Of a stretch of 64,000 bases of DNA, positions 25,496 to 33,194 are shown piece by piece. Made by a program: the position numbers and the translations under genes. The notes beneath the pieces were generated by a model. The model did no database searches. It saw nothing but the letters and a program-made list of their open reading frames with translations, and had not been told where the DNA came from. Source of the stretch: an uncultured Hungatella sp. (GTDB taxonomy: Bacteria > Bacillota > Clostridia > Lachnospirales > Lachnospiraceae); the NCBI GenBank assembly GCA_910579515.1, contig CAJTUV010000004.1:83908-147907 (forward strand), given 5' to 3'. Every line of letters begins with the position of its first letter. Position 1 is the first letter of the stretch.

Positions 25496-27151
25496 TTGGC
25501 CAAAGTAATTCTGGGAAATGAAAAAAAAGAATATCCTGTTGGCACAAGTTTCAGGGAGATTGCGAAAGAATATCAAAGTCAATATGAGCATGATATTCTT
25601 TTGGCCTCTGTCAATGGGAAGTTAGCAGAACTGCATAAAAAGGTTACAAAGGACTGCGAGCTGCGCTTTGTGACTACAGCGGAAAAACCGGGTATGCAGA
25701 CTTATCAAAGAAGCGCCACTTTGATTATGTTAAAAGCGTTCTATGAGGTGGTTGGGGCAGAGAATATTGAAAAGATTACCGTGAATTTTTCTGTGGGAAA
25801 GGGATTTTTTGCAGAGCCAAGAGGCAGCTTCCAACTGACACAAACGCTTTTAGATCAGATAAAGGCTAAAATGAAGGAATATGTAGAACAGGCTCTTCCC
25901 ATAAAGAAGCGGAGCATGAATACAGACGAGGCGGTGGACTTATTCTCAAAATATCAGATGTATGACAAGGCCCAGCTGTTCCATTTCCGGAGGGTGTCCA
26001 GAGTCAACGTGTACAGCATCGGCGGATTTGAGGACTATTTCTATGGATATATGGCTCCTGATACCAGCTATATCCGGTATTTTGATTTGATTCTCTATGA
26101 AGATGGATTTGTTCTCATGCTTCCAACTTTGTCAGAGCCTACCAAGGTGCCGGAGTTTATTCCCAGCCGTAAATTGTTTGAGGTTTTAAGGGAATCTTCC
26201 CATTGGGGTGAGAAGATGGGGATTTCCAATATCGGAGCTTTAAACCAGGAAATCTGCAACGGGCGCTCCAACAATCTGATCCTCATTCAGGAAGCGCTCC
26301 AGGAGAAAAAAATCGGCCAGATTGCGGAGATGATTGCAAATCAGCCCAATAAGAAGTTTGTCATGATTGCAGGCCCGTCATCCTCTGGAAAAACTACCTT
26401 TTCCCATCGGCTGTCTATTCAGCTTCAGGCTCTTGGGATGAACCCTCATCCCATAGCCGTGGATAATTATTTTGTCGACAGGGAGAGAAGTCCCAGAGAT
26501 GAGAAAGGAAACTATAATTTTGAGGCTTTGGAGTGCGTGGATGTAGAGCTGTTTAATAACCATATGACAAGTCTTTTGGCAGGAAAAACCGTAGAATTGC
26601 CAAGATACAATTTTATCACAGGGAAGCAGGAGTATAAGGGAGACTATATGACATTAGGGAAAGAGGATATCCTGGTGATTGAGGGAATTCACTGCCTGAA
26701 TGACAAATTCTCCTATACGCTTCCAAAGGAGAGTAAGTTTAAGATTTATATCAGCGCCCTGACTCAGTTAAATATTGATGAGCATAACCGGATCCCCACC
26801 ACAGACGGAAGACTGATCCGCAGAATGGTGAGGGACGCCAGAACCAGAGGAATTTCTGCAAAAGAGACGATTCGAATGTGGCCGTCTGTCCGAAGAGGAG
26901 AAGAGAGTAATATTTTTCCTTTCCAGGAAGAGGCAGATGTGATGTTTAATTCTGCGGCTGTGTATGAATTATCCGTATTAAAGCAGTATGCAGAGCCTAT
27001 TTTGTTTCAGATTCCAAAAGATTGCGAGGAATATTTGGAGGCGAAGCGGCTTTTGAAATTTTTAGATTACGTTTTGGGAGTCAGCAGCGAAATGATTCCG
27101 CAAAACTCCATTGTGAGAGAGTTTATCGGAGGCAGCTGTTTTAGAGTATAA
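25496..27151 (+). CDS. TGS-domain nucleoside (uridine) kinase-like protein
   Basis: A 551-residue protein. The N-terminus (about 1-65) is a TGS-type beta-grasp module as in threonyl-tRNA synthetase (EYPVGTSFREIAKEY). A middle region (about 70-280) resembles the ThrRS second additional domain (FHFRRVSRVNVYSIGGF lies within it). The C-terminal half is a uridine-kinase-like P-loop domain with GPSSSGKTTFSHR (Walker A, residues 293-301), HPIAVDNYFVDRERSP and LVIEGIHCLND. It probably phosphorylates a nucleoside in the cytoplasm, but the substrate is unproven. The start is TTG 25496 behind AAAGGAGGAGAG. Its stop codon overlaps the -10 box of rnpB. Confidence 0.87.
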   Translation: MAKVILGNEKKEYPVGTSFREIAKEYQSQYEHDILLASVNGKLAELHKKVTKDCELRFVTTAEKPGMQTYQRSATLIMLKAFYEVVGAENIEKITVNFSVGKGFFAEPRGSFQLTQTLLDQIKAKMKEYVEQALPIKKRSMNTDEAVDLFSKYQMYDKAQLFHFRRVSRVNVYSIGGFEDYFYGYMAPDTSYIRYFDLILYEDGFVLMLPTLSEPTKVPEFIPSRKLFEVLRESSHWGEKMGISNIGALNQEICNGRSNNLILIQEALQEKKIGQIAEMIANQPNKKFVMIAGPSSSGKTTFSHRLSIQLQALGMNPHPIAVDNYFVDRERSPRDEKGNYNFEALECVDVELFNNHMTSLLAGKTVELPRYNFITGKQEYKGDYMTLGKEDILVIEGIHCLNDKFSYTLPKESKFKIYISALTQLNIDEHNRIPTTDGRLIRRMVRDARTRGISAKETIRMWPSVRRGEESNIFPFQEEADVMFNSAAVYELSVLKQYAEPILFQIPKDCEEYLEAKRLLKFLDYVLGVSSEMIPQNSIVREFIGGSCFRV

Positions 27152-27152
27152 T
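27147..27152 (+). promoter_or_regulatory. Predicted -10 box of rnpB
   Basis: TATAAT at 27147-27152 overlaps the TAA stop (27149-27151) of the upstream kinase gene and would place transcription start at about 27159-27161, matching the folded 5' end of RNase P RNA at 27162. No good -35 is seen 16-18 bases upstream (TTATCG at best). Confidence 0.55.
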
Positions 27153-27161
27153 GACTTTTTT

Positions 27162-27502
27162 GAGTAAGACAGATGGTCGCTGCCGCAAAGCCGAAAGGCT
27201 GCGGGAGAGGAAAGTCCGGGCTTCACAGGGCAGGATGCCAGATAGCGTCTGGCGGAGGCGACTCCAGGGATAGTGCAACAGAAATGTACCGCCGGTTTTA
27301 CCGGTAAGGGTGGAAGGGCAGTGTAAGAGACTACCGCCTGTCTGGCAACAGACAGGGCATATGTAAACCCCATTCGAAGCAAGACCGAACAGAAAGCATA
27401 AGGCGGCCCGTCTGCTTTCGGGTAGGTCGCTTGAGCCTGATGGCGACGTCAGGCCTAGATAGATGACCATCCAACGACATAACCCGGCTTATCGTTTTGC
27501 TC
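27162..27502 (+). ncRNA. rnpB: RNase P RNA (bacterial type A)
   Basis: The catalytic RNA of RNase P, which matures tRNA 5' ends. Universal segments are visible: GAGAGGAAAGTCCGGGCTTC near the 5' side (P4 5' strand region) and CATCCAACGACATAACCCGG near the 3' end, with the loop CAAGACCGAACAGAAAGC in between. The ends pair as helix P1: GAGTAAGA (27162-27169) with TTTTGCTC (27495-27502), counting two G-U pairs. Length of about 341 bases fits type A, the ancestral form also found in Lachnospiraceae, rather than the Bacillus type B. A terminator follows at 27511. Confidence 0.95.
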
Positions 27503-27510
27503 AAACAAAG

Positions 27511-27537
27511 GGGGCCCAATAAGGGCCCCTCTTTATT
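27511..27537 (+). terminator. Terminator of rnpB, possibly bidirectional
   Basis: GGGGCCC (27511-27517), loop of 5, GGGCCCC (27523-27529), then TCTTTATTTT. It lies between the convergent rnpB and pyrI genes and its tail overlaps the last codons of pyrI. On the opposite strand the tail is CTTTGTTTG, weaker but possibly sufficient. Confidence 0.85.
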
Positions 27538-27958
27538 TTCCGTATTTCTCCTCGCAGTACAGACAGCGGTACGTTTCTGTCTTCTCATCAGAGAGACAGA
27601 ATACGTCTGGCAGTTCCTGTTCAATAGAAGTGATGCAGCGGGGATTTTTACAGTGAATCACATTGGTAATCTTTTTTGGGAGTTTTAAAGTCTTCTTCTC
27701 CACAATTCGGTTGTCCTGAATGATATTGACTGTAATGTTATGATCAATATAGCCTAATACGTCCAGATCCAGGCTGGTCAAATCGCCCTCGATTTTTATA
27801 ATATCTTTTCGCCCCATTTTATTGCTTTTTGCGTTTTTGATGATGGCCACCTGGCATTCCAGCTTGTCCAGGCCTAAGTGATAGTAAATGTCTAGGCTCT
27901 TGCCGGCCTGAATATGGTCCAGCACGATTCCTTCTTTTAGTCCGCTGATATTTAACAT
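27533..27958 (-). CDS. pyrI: Aspartate carbamoyltransferase regulatory subunit
   Basis: A 141-residue PyrI, which binds CTP/ATP and makes the PyrB catalytic trimers allosteric. The N-terminal effector-binding domain has LKEGIVLDHIQAGKSLDIYY, and the C-terminal zinc domain has the four Cys in CKNPRCI and YRCLYCEEKYGK. The start overlaps the pyrB end by 7 bases, indicating translational coupling. Presence of pyrI shows the enzyme is the enteric-type holoenzyme (class B ATCase), as in many Clostridia, instead of the unregulated Bacillus type. It converges on rnpB. Confidence 0.95.
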   Translation of the reverse strand: MLNISGLKEGIVLDHIQAGKSLDIYYHLGLDKLECQVAIIKNAKSNKMGRKDIIKIEGDLTSLDLDVLGYIDHNITVNIIQDNRIVEKKTLKLPKKITNVIHCKNPRCITSIEQELPDVFCLSDEKTETYRCLYCEEKYGK

Positions 27959-28875
27959 GGTTTTTCCACCTCCAGTAATGTCATAATCAATGCCATGCGC
28001 ACATACACTCCATATTGGACCTGACGGAAGTAAGCGGCTCTCGGATCATGGTCCACCTCTACGGAGATTTCATTTACTCTGGGAAGTGGATGAAGGACAA
28101 ACATCTTCTCCTTGGCCAGCTTCATCTTGGCTTTGTCCAAAATGTAGCAGTCCTTTAAACGAATATAATCCTCTTCATTGAAGAAACGCTCTTTCTGTAC
28201 CCGGGTCATATACAAAATATCCAACTCCGGCATAGCCTCATCCAGATTGCCAACTTCTTTAAATGAAATGTTTTTGGCTTTTAAAACATCTTCGCGGATA
28301 TATTCCGGAACCTGCAGTTCTGGTGGAGAAATGAGGACAAACTTGACGTCTGGATAACGGACCAGGGCATTAATCAAAGAATGGACGGTACGGCCGAACT
28401 TTAAATCTCCGCATAACCCTACGGTCATGCCATTCAGCCGTCCAAGAAGAGAGCGGATGGTCATCAAATCCGTAAGCGTCTGCGTGGGATGCTGATGGCC
28501 GCCGTCTCCAGCGTTGATAACCGGAATGGTGGAATGGTTCGCCGCCACCAGTGGAGCGCCTTCTTTGGGATGTCTCATAGCGCAGATATCTGCATAACAG
28601 GAAATAATCCGAATGGTGTCAGCCACGCTTTCACCTTTGGCAGCAGAGCTGGAGTCGGCAGAAGAAAAGCCAAGAACACTCCCGCCCAGACTTAACATGG
28701 CGGATTCAAAACTCAGACGAGTTCGGGTGCTTGGCTCATAAAACAGGGTTGCAATTTTTTTGCCGTCACATACGTGAGCATATTGGGGAAGATGCCGCTC
28801 AATATGGGAAGCCAAATCTAATAACTGGTCGGTTTCCTCAACAGAAAAGTCTAACGGGTTTAATAGATGTCTCAT
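27952..28875 (-). CDS. pyrB: Aspartate carbamoyltransferase catalytic subunit
   Basis: PyrB condenses carbamoyl phosphate with aspartate, the committed step of pyrimidine synthesis. The 307-residue protein has the carbamoyl-phosphate motif FYEPSTRTRLSFE, the K/G-loop region SSAAKGESVADTIR, HPTQTLTDLMTI and the aspartate-site HPLPRVNEISVEVD. A longer frame starts at 28893, but the ATG at 28875 has AAGGAGA 6 bases upstream and gives the usual start MRHLLNPLDFS. No PyrR-type attenuator or long leader lies between the predicted promoter and the start. No other pyr genes are nearby. Confidence 0.95.
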   Translation of the reverse strand: MRHLLNPLDFSVEETDQLLDLASHIERHLPQYAHVCDGKKIATLFYEPSTRTRLSFESAMLSLGGSVLGFSSADSSSAAKGESVADTIRIISCYADICAMRHPKEGAPLVAANHSTIPVINAGDGGHQHPTQTLTDLMTIRSLLGRLNGMTVGLCGDLKFGRTVHSLINALVRYPDVKFVLISPPELQVPEYIREDVLKAKNISFKEVGNLDEAMPELDILYMTRVQKERFFNEEDYIRLKDCYILDKAKMKLAKEKMFVLHPLPRVNEISVEVDHDPRAAYFRQVQYGVYVRMALIMTLLEVEKPC

Positions 28876-28907
28876 GATTGTCTCCTTTTCCACTTTTTCT
28901 GCTCCCT

Positions 28908-28936
28908 ATTATATCGGATTTCAGACAGGATTTCCA
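28908..28936 (-). promoter_or_regulatory. Predicted pyrBI promoter
   Basis: Read on the - strand, TGGAAA (28931-28936) and TATAAT (28908-28913) are separated by 17 bases, putting transcription start about 25 bases before the pyrB ATG. The -35 is weak. Confidence 0.45.
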
Positions 28937-29093
28937 CCTGTTTTTTAAAAATTTGTGAGGATGGGCGGCGGGCGGTAGGGACGCTTTGGAGTGACATCCG
29001 GCCACTACATAAAAAGGACCAAAAACCAAAGTTCTTTCTTCCCACACAGAGGCTTTCTTGCAGCGGACCCTTTGCCCCTTTATCTCACACATG

Positions 29094-29122
29094 TTAAGGA
29101 AACTTTAAGGAACATTAAGAAT
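29094..29122 (+). promoter_or_regulatory. Three phased TTAAGGAA direct repeats upstream of the ABC operon
   Basis: TTAAGGAA at 29094-29101 and 29105-29112 and TTAAGAAT at 29115-29122, with 11- and 10-base periods, so on one face of the helix. They lie 36 bases upstream of TATAAT (29158-29163), which has no good -35. Direct repeats at one-turn spacing upstream of a poor -35 are typical activator sites for OmpR/PhoB-family response regulators. Confidence 0.5.
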
Positions 29123-29239
29123 AAAAATAAGGACAATCCCTGGTTACTGGTGTAAGATATAATTTGAAAAGTGATGTATTCTCAAAATTTCAGGCGCGAA
29201 GAGACTTTGAGAGTATATCGTGAACAGGAGGAAGTTTCA

Positions 29240-30067
29240 TTGGCAATTCCGATTATCCAGGTAAAAAATCTTTATAAGATTTATAAAGTAGGAGACACCA
29301 AGGTATATGCCTTACATGGTGTGGACTTTGAGATTTATAAAGGAGAGTTCTGCGCGATTGTAGGGCCTTCCGGTTCTGGAAAATCCACTTTGTTAAATAT
29401 GCTGGCAGGCCTGGAGAAACCCTCCAAAGGCGAGATTGTGATTGACAAGGTTCATATTGAACACATGACGGAAAACCAACTGGTGGAGTTTCGCAGAAAA
29501 CGGGTGGGATTTATTTTTCAGTCCTACAATCTGTTAAAAACGTTAAACGCTGTGGAAAATGTGGCTCTTCCCTTATCCTTTCGCGGCGTTCCGAAAAAAA
29601 AGCGGAATGCGATTGCAGAGAAGTATCTAAAACTAGTCGGATTGGAAAAGCAGATGAAGCACATGGCAAACGCCATGTCCGGCGGTCAGCAGCAGAGGGT
29701 AGGTATTGCCAGGGCTTTGGCGGTAAATCCCAGAATTATTTTTGCAGACGAGCCTACTGGGAATCTGGACTCCAAAACCACGATGGAGATTTTAAAATTG
29801 ATGCGCCGAATTGTAAGGGAACAGCAGCAGACCTTAATCATGGTAACCCATGACAACCATTTGGCTTCCTATGCAGACCGGCTGTTTCATATTGTAGATG
29901 GAAAGATTTTTAAGATTGAACAGATGCACCATGAAGATGATGACTTGGAGGAAAATGAGCATGAAAACAAAATGGAAGAAAGTCCTGATTCTGTTGATGG
30001 CGGTCCTGATGGCAGTAGGGACGATTCCGGCCACACTGATGACGGCCAAGGCGCTGCCATCGGATGA
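29240..30067 (+). CDS. MacB/LolD-like ABC transporter ATPase with acidic tail
   Basis: A 275-residue ATPase of the MacB/FtsE type that energises a FtsX-fold permease. Walker A GPSGSGKST (42-50), Q-loop FIFQSYNLLKTLNAVENV, signature MSGGQQQRVGIARAL (from about 146), Walker B IIFADEPTGNLDS and the H-loop MVTHD are all intact. I take TTG 29240 as start because GGAGG lies 8 bases upstream and the domain opens with AIPIIQVKNLYKIY; an ATG exists at 29171. The last 45 or so residues are an unusual acidic, low-complexity tail (EDDDLEENEHENK and beyond) that overlaps the next gene by 113 bases. First gene of the three-gene module. Confidence 0.9.
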   Translation: MAIPIIQVKNLYKIYKVGDTKVYALHGVDFEIYKGEFCAIVGPSGSGKSTLLNMLAGLEKPSKGEIVIDKVHIEHMTENQLVEFRRKRVGFIFQSYNLLKTLNAVENVALPLSFRGVPKKKRNAIAEKYLKLVGLEKQMKHMANAMSGGQQQRVGIARALAVNPRIIFADEPTGNLDSKTTMEILKLMRRIVREQQQTLIMVTHDNHLASYADRLFHIVDGKIFKIEQMHHEDDDLEENEHENKMEESPDSVDGGPDGSRDDSGHTDDGQGAAIG

Positions 30068-31775
30068 TTATCCCAATCTGATTGTAAAGACCATTCCCAG
30101 AGGAAAGATTGGCCGCAGCATGAATGTGACCTTTACCATTAAAAATGATTCCAGCGAGGTATGGGAAGATGTGGAAGTCTCCATTCAGGACAGTTATTTT
30201 AGCATGGCTGCTCCGGGAACCACAGAACTGGAATATATCTTTCCATTTGAGATCGCAGAGAATACATTTAAGCCGAAACATATTGGCAAGATGTCTCCGG
30301 GAACAGAGAGAAGCGTTTCTCTTCCCGCCAGAGTCAGAGCGGATTTAAGCGAGGGATATTATTCGGTTCCCATTGAGTTAGGATGGAAGGACCAGCGGTC
30401 CCAGTATATTGGAAGCGTTAATATCTGGGTCACAAAGCCTGTCAGCGGAGATGATGACGATGATGATCCGGACAGGCAGGTCGGCTTTACCCTGGGAGAA
30501 GGACAGAGCACTCCTTATGGCGTTTATCCCAATGTGGTGGATTTCTTTATTAACATGCGAAACTCCGGTCTGTCCGATGCCAGAGATGTGACTGTCACCA
30601 TGGAACTGAGTAAGGACAGCAATGAATTTCCCTTTGAGATCAATGACGGAAACTATGACAGGACCTATGAACTGATTACGGCAGGTTCTGTGGTCCAGCT
30701 CCCCTATAGCATGGCTATCCGTTCTGACACCTACAGCGGATATTATCCTATTAAGTTTAACATTACATACAGGGAAACGGCCACAGGGGATTTGAAGAAG
30801 GAAGAAGAGACCTTCTGGGTGCGGATAAAGAATAAGGAAAAAGAAGACGAAAACGGGGATTTCAACGCCAATGACAGAACAAAGGCAAGGCTTGTGGTAG
30901 ACAGCTTTGAAACAGTTCCCAAAGATATCATTGCAGGAGAGCCATTTCTCCTTATTCTACGAATGAAAAATGCTTCGTCTGATATCAGCGCAAGCAATAT
31001 TATGTTTTCCCTGGAATCAGAAAAGGTAACAGACAGCGCTGTGTTTACCACAGAATCCGGTTCCTCTTCTGTAGTGGTCAATTCCATGGGCGCCGGAGAG
31101 GTGACAGAGCTGACCATTCATATGCTTTCCAAGGCAGGAATAGACCAGCGTTCTTATTATCTGAAGATTAAAGAGACTTATGACAGCCCTGAGTTTAAAA
31201 ATGCTTCAGAGGAAGTGTCCATTGACATTCCTATTAAACAGGTGGCCAAATTAAACACAGGAACCATTGAGGTTATGCCGGACAGCATTAACGTCGGTTC
31301 AGAAACCAATATCATGTTCCCGATTAACAATACAGGAAAAGTCATTCTTTATAATGTAATGGTGGCTTTTGAAGCGGATTCGATCAACATGACAGACACC
31401 TATGTAGGAAACATTAAGCCCGGCGAGACGGGAAATGTGGACGTTATGGTTACCGGAGCCGCGCCTACAGAAGATGACGGTAAGATAAAGATCCTTATCA
31501 CCTATGAGGATGAGAACGGAGAGGTCCAGGACCCCATTGAAAAAGAATTATCTCTCTATGTGACAGAAATGGACGAGGAAGCGTTTGGAGACATGGATGC
31601 ATCCCAATTTGAGGATGTGCCTATAGAGGAGGTTTCTAAAGGACAGAAATATGTGAAAATACTTCTTCCTATAGGGATCCTTCTTGTGATTCTCTTGGGT
31701 GTTGTTCTTGTTATCAGAAAAAAGAAAAAGAAGAAGGCGGCTCAGGAAGAGGATTTAGACGATGAGATTTCTTGA
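29955..31775 (+). CDS. Membrane-anchored extracellular beta-domain protein (CARDB/NEW3-like)
   Basis: A protein of about 606 residues with a signal peptide (WKKVLILLMAVLMAVGTIPA), a long extracellular part made of repeated Ig-like beta modules, and a C-terminal membrane helix (ILLPIGILLVILLGVVLVI) with a KKKKKK stop-transfer tail. The modules each begin with phrases such as PNVVDFFINMRNSGLSDARD, LRMKNASSDISASNIMF and INNTGKVILYNVMVAFEA, which resemble CARDB/NEW3 or COG1361 S-layer-type domains. GGAGG stands 3 bases before ATG 29955. Sandwiched between ATPase and permease, it is probably the extracellular partner of the transporter. Exact ligand or role is unknown. Confidence 0.8.
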   Translation: MSMKTKWKKVLILLMAVLMAVGTIPATLMTAKALPSDDYPNLIVKTIPRGKIGRSMNVTFTIKNDSSEVWEDVEVSIQDSYFSMAAPGTTELEYIFPFEIAENTFKPKHIGKMSPGTERSVSLPARVRADLSEGYYSVPIELGWKDQRSQYIGSVNIWVTKPVSGDDDDDDPDRQVGFTLGEGQSTPYGVYPNVVDFFINMRNSGLSDARDVTVTMELSKDSNEFPFEINDGNYDRTYELITAGSVVQLPYSMAIRSDTYSGYYPIKFNITYRETATGDLKKEEETFWVRIKNKEKEDENGDFNANDRTKARLVVDSFETVPKDIIAGEPFLLILRMKNASSDISASNIMFSLESEKVTDSAVFTTESGSSSVVVNSMGAGEVTELTIHMLSKAGIDQRSYYLKIKETYDSPEFKNASEEVSIDIPIKQVAKLNTGTIEVMPDSINVGSETNIMFPINNTGKVILYNVMVAFEADSINMTDTYVGNIKPGETGNVDVMVTGAAPTEDDGKIKILITYEDENGEVQDPIEKELSLYVTEMDEEAFGDMDASQFEDVPIEEVSKGQKYVKILLPIGILLVILLGVVLVIRKKKKKKAAQEEDLDDEIS

Positions 31776-33126
31776 TTTGCTTGGTATGAGCGTCAATAAT
31801 TTAAGAAGAAGAAAATTAAGGACTGCATTGACCGTGCTGGGAGTTGTGATCGGCACGGCCTCTGTAGTGGTTATGGTGTCTTTAGGAATCGGATTAAACG
31901 GTCTGATGATGGAGATGTATTCTTCTTATGGAAGCATGACCTCAATCACGGTTTACAGCGACGGAGGCAGGTATTTCTATTCCGATTCTGGGAGCAGCGC
32001 AAAGGAAGAGGAGAATTTTCTGACAGACGACACGATGGCTCAATTTCGCCGTCTGGACCATGTAAAAGCAGTGTCTCCAGTTTTATCCACAGACGCAATC
32101 CTGCGGCAGGGTTTGTATGAAACCAATACCAATATTGAGGGCGTTTCCAGAGAGTTTCTGGAAGAAATCCCTTTGGGAGAAGGCCAGATTCCCGAGGAAG
32201 GAAGCACAGAGCTAAAATTTATCTATGGAAACGCCATAATCCGCTGGTTCAGAAACAGCAAAACCGGAGTCGGTTTTTGGGACGGGGAACCTCCAGACAT
32301 TGATTTTATGAATAAGCCAATGTTTGTAATTTTTGACACCAACGCTTATTATCAGTCCAGAAGCGGAAGCTCTGAAGGCGGTAATGTAAAGCCTCCGAAA
32401 AAATATATGATCGAGGCTGCCGGAGTTGTGGAAGGAACAGCAGACGACTATAACAACTATTCCTATTCGGTGTATGCAGAGATTGAGGCATTAAAAGCGC
32501 AGTTAAAACGAATCTATAAAAAGAATCCTATTCCAGGGCAGCCTACCAATAAAAAGGGAAAACCTTATCCATACTTTATCTATAATCAGGCCGTCGTATT
32601 TGTGGATGATACCGCCAATGTAACCGCGGTACAGCAGATGATTACAGACATGGGATTTCAGGCCAACAGTCAGATGGAATGGATCGAACAGTCTCAACAG
32701 ACCTATGACATCATTCAGCTGGTTTTAGGGGGCATCGGCGCGGTCTCTCTGTTCGTTGCAGCCATTGGAATTGCCAACACTATGATGATGTCCATTTATG
32801 AAAGAACGAAAGAAATCGGCGTTATTAAAGTTTTGGGCTGTGATTTAGGCAATATCCGCAATATGTTTCTTCTGGAATCTGGATTTATCGGATTTATCGG
32901 CGGAGTGATCGGAGTGACCATCAGCTATGGAATCGGGTTTGCCATGAATAACTTTTTAGGGATCGCTCAGGCCATGACCGGAATGGCAGGAGATATTTCC
33001 AGGATTCCTTTATGGCTTGGCGCATCGGCCATTGTGTTTGCTATTTTTGTAGGAATGGCGGCGGGCTTCTTCCCCTCCTTAAGAGCCATGCATTTAAGTC
33101 CTTTAGCGGCGATTCGGAATGAATAA
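31762..33126 (+). CDS. MacB/FtsX-like ABC transporter permease
   Basis: A 454-residue permease of the MacB-type. It begins with the typical MSVNNLRRRKLRTALTVLGV leading into the first membrane helix and IGTASVVVMVSLGIGL, followed by a large extracellular MacB_PCD-like domain (about 50-310), then three C-terminal helices with the conserved NTMMMSIYERTKEIGVIKVL after helix 2 and PSLRAMHLSPLAAIRNE at the end. Such permeases do mechanotransmission or extrude lipids and peptides rather than import. It overlaps the surface-protein gene by 14 bases. No periplasmic-adaptor (MacA) gene is present; the preceding beta-domain protein may substitute for it. Confidence 0.9.
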   Translation: MRFLDLLGMSVNNLRRRKLRTALTVLGVVIGTASVVVMVSLGIGLNGLMMEMYSSYGSMTSITVYSDGGRYFYSDSGSSAKEEENFLTDDTMAQFRRLDHVKAVSPVLSTDAILRQGLYETNTNIEGVSREFLEEIPLGEGQIPEEGSTELKFIYGNAIIRWFRNSKTGVGFWDGEPPDIDFMNKPMFVIFDTNAYYQSRSGSSEGGNVKPPKKYMIEAAGVVEGTADDYNNYSYSVYAEIEALKAQLKRIYKKNPIPGQPTNKKGKPYPYFIYNQAVVFVDDTANVTAVQQMITDMGFQANSQMEWIEQSQQTYDIIQLVLGGIGAVSLFVAAIGIANTMMMSIYERTKEIGVIKVLGCDLGNIRNMFLLESGFIGFIGGVIGVTISYGIGFAMNNFLGIAQAMTGMAGDISRIPLWLGASAIVFAIFVGMAAGFFPSLRAMHLSPLAAIRNE

Positions 33127-33127
33127 G

Positions 33128-33156
33128 TTGTAAAGTATTAGGTCTTGATGTATAAT
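33128..33156 (+). promoter_or_regulatory. Predicted promoter of the GH1-nagA operon
   Basis: TTGTAA (33128-33133), 17 bases, TATAAT (33151-33156), directly after the permease stop and about 40 bases before the GH1 start. Confidence 0.65.
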
Positions 33157-33194
33157 GAAGTCAACGAATATGAGTAACAGAAAGGGGAAAGCCG

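Larger units (their letters stand above)
28876..29239. other. Divergent intergenic region between pyrB and the ABC operon
   Basis: About 360 bases without a convincing gene. It holds the predicted pyrB promoter (28908-28936, - strand), about 140 bases in which I see nothing recognisable (28940-29090), three direct repeats (29094-29122) and a TATAAT at 29158-29163 facing the ABC genes. An in-frame ATG at 29171 could extend the ABC ATPase, but the stretch 29171-29239 has no RBS before it and does not look like family sequence. Confidence 0.6.

Noticed and set aside
27062..27624. Several - strand open frames of 97-109 codons over the RNase P region
   Set aside because: They overlap the clear RNase P RNA and lack a ribosome-binding site or recognisable protein sequence.
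28876..28907. Pyrimidine attenuator or PyrR-binding leader ahead of pyrB
   Set aside because: The leader from the predicted start is about 25 bases, with no hairpin plus T-run.
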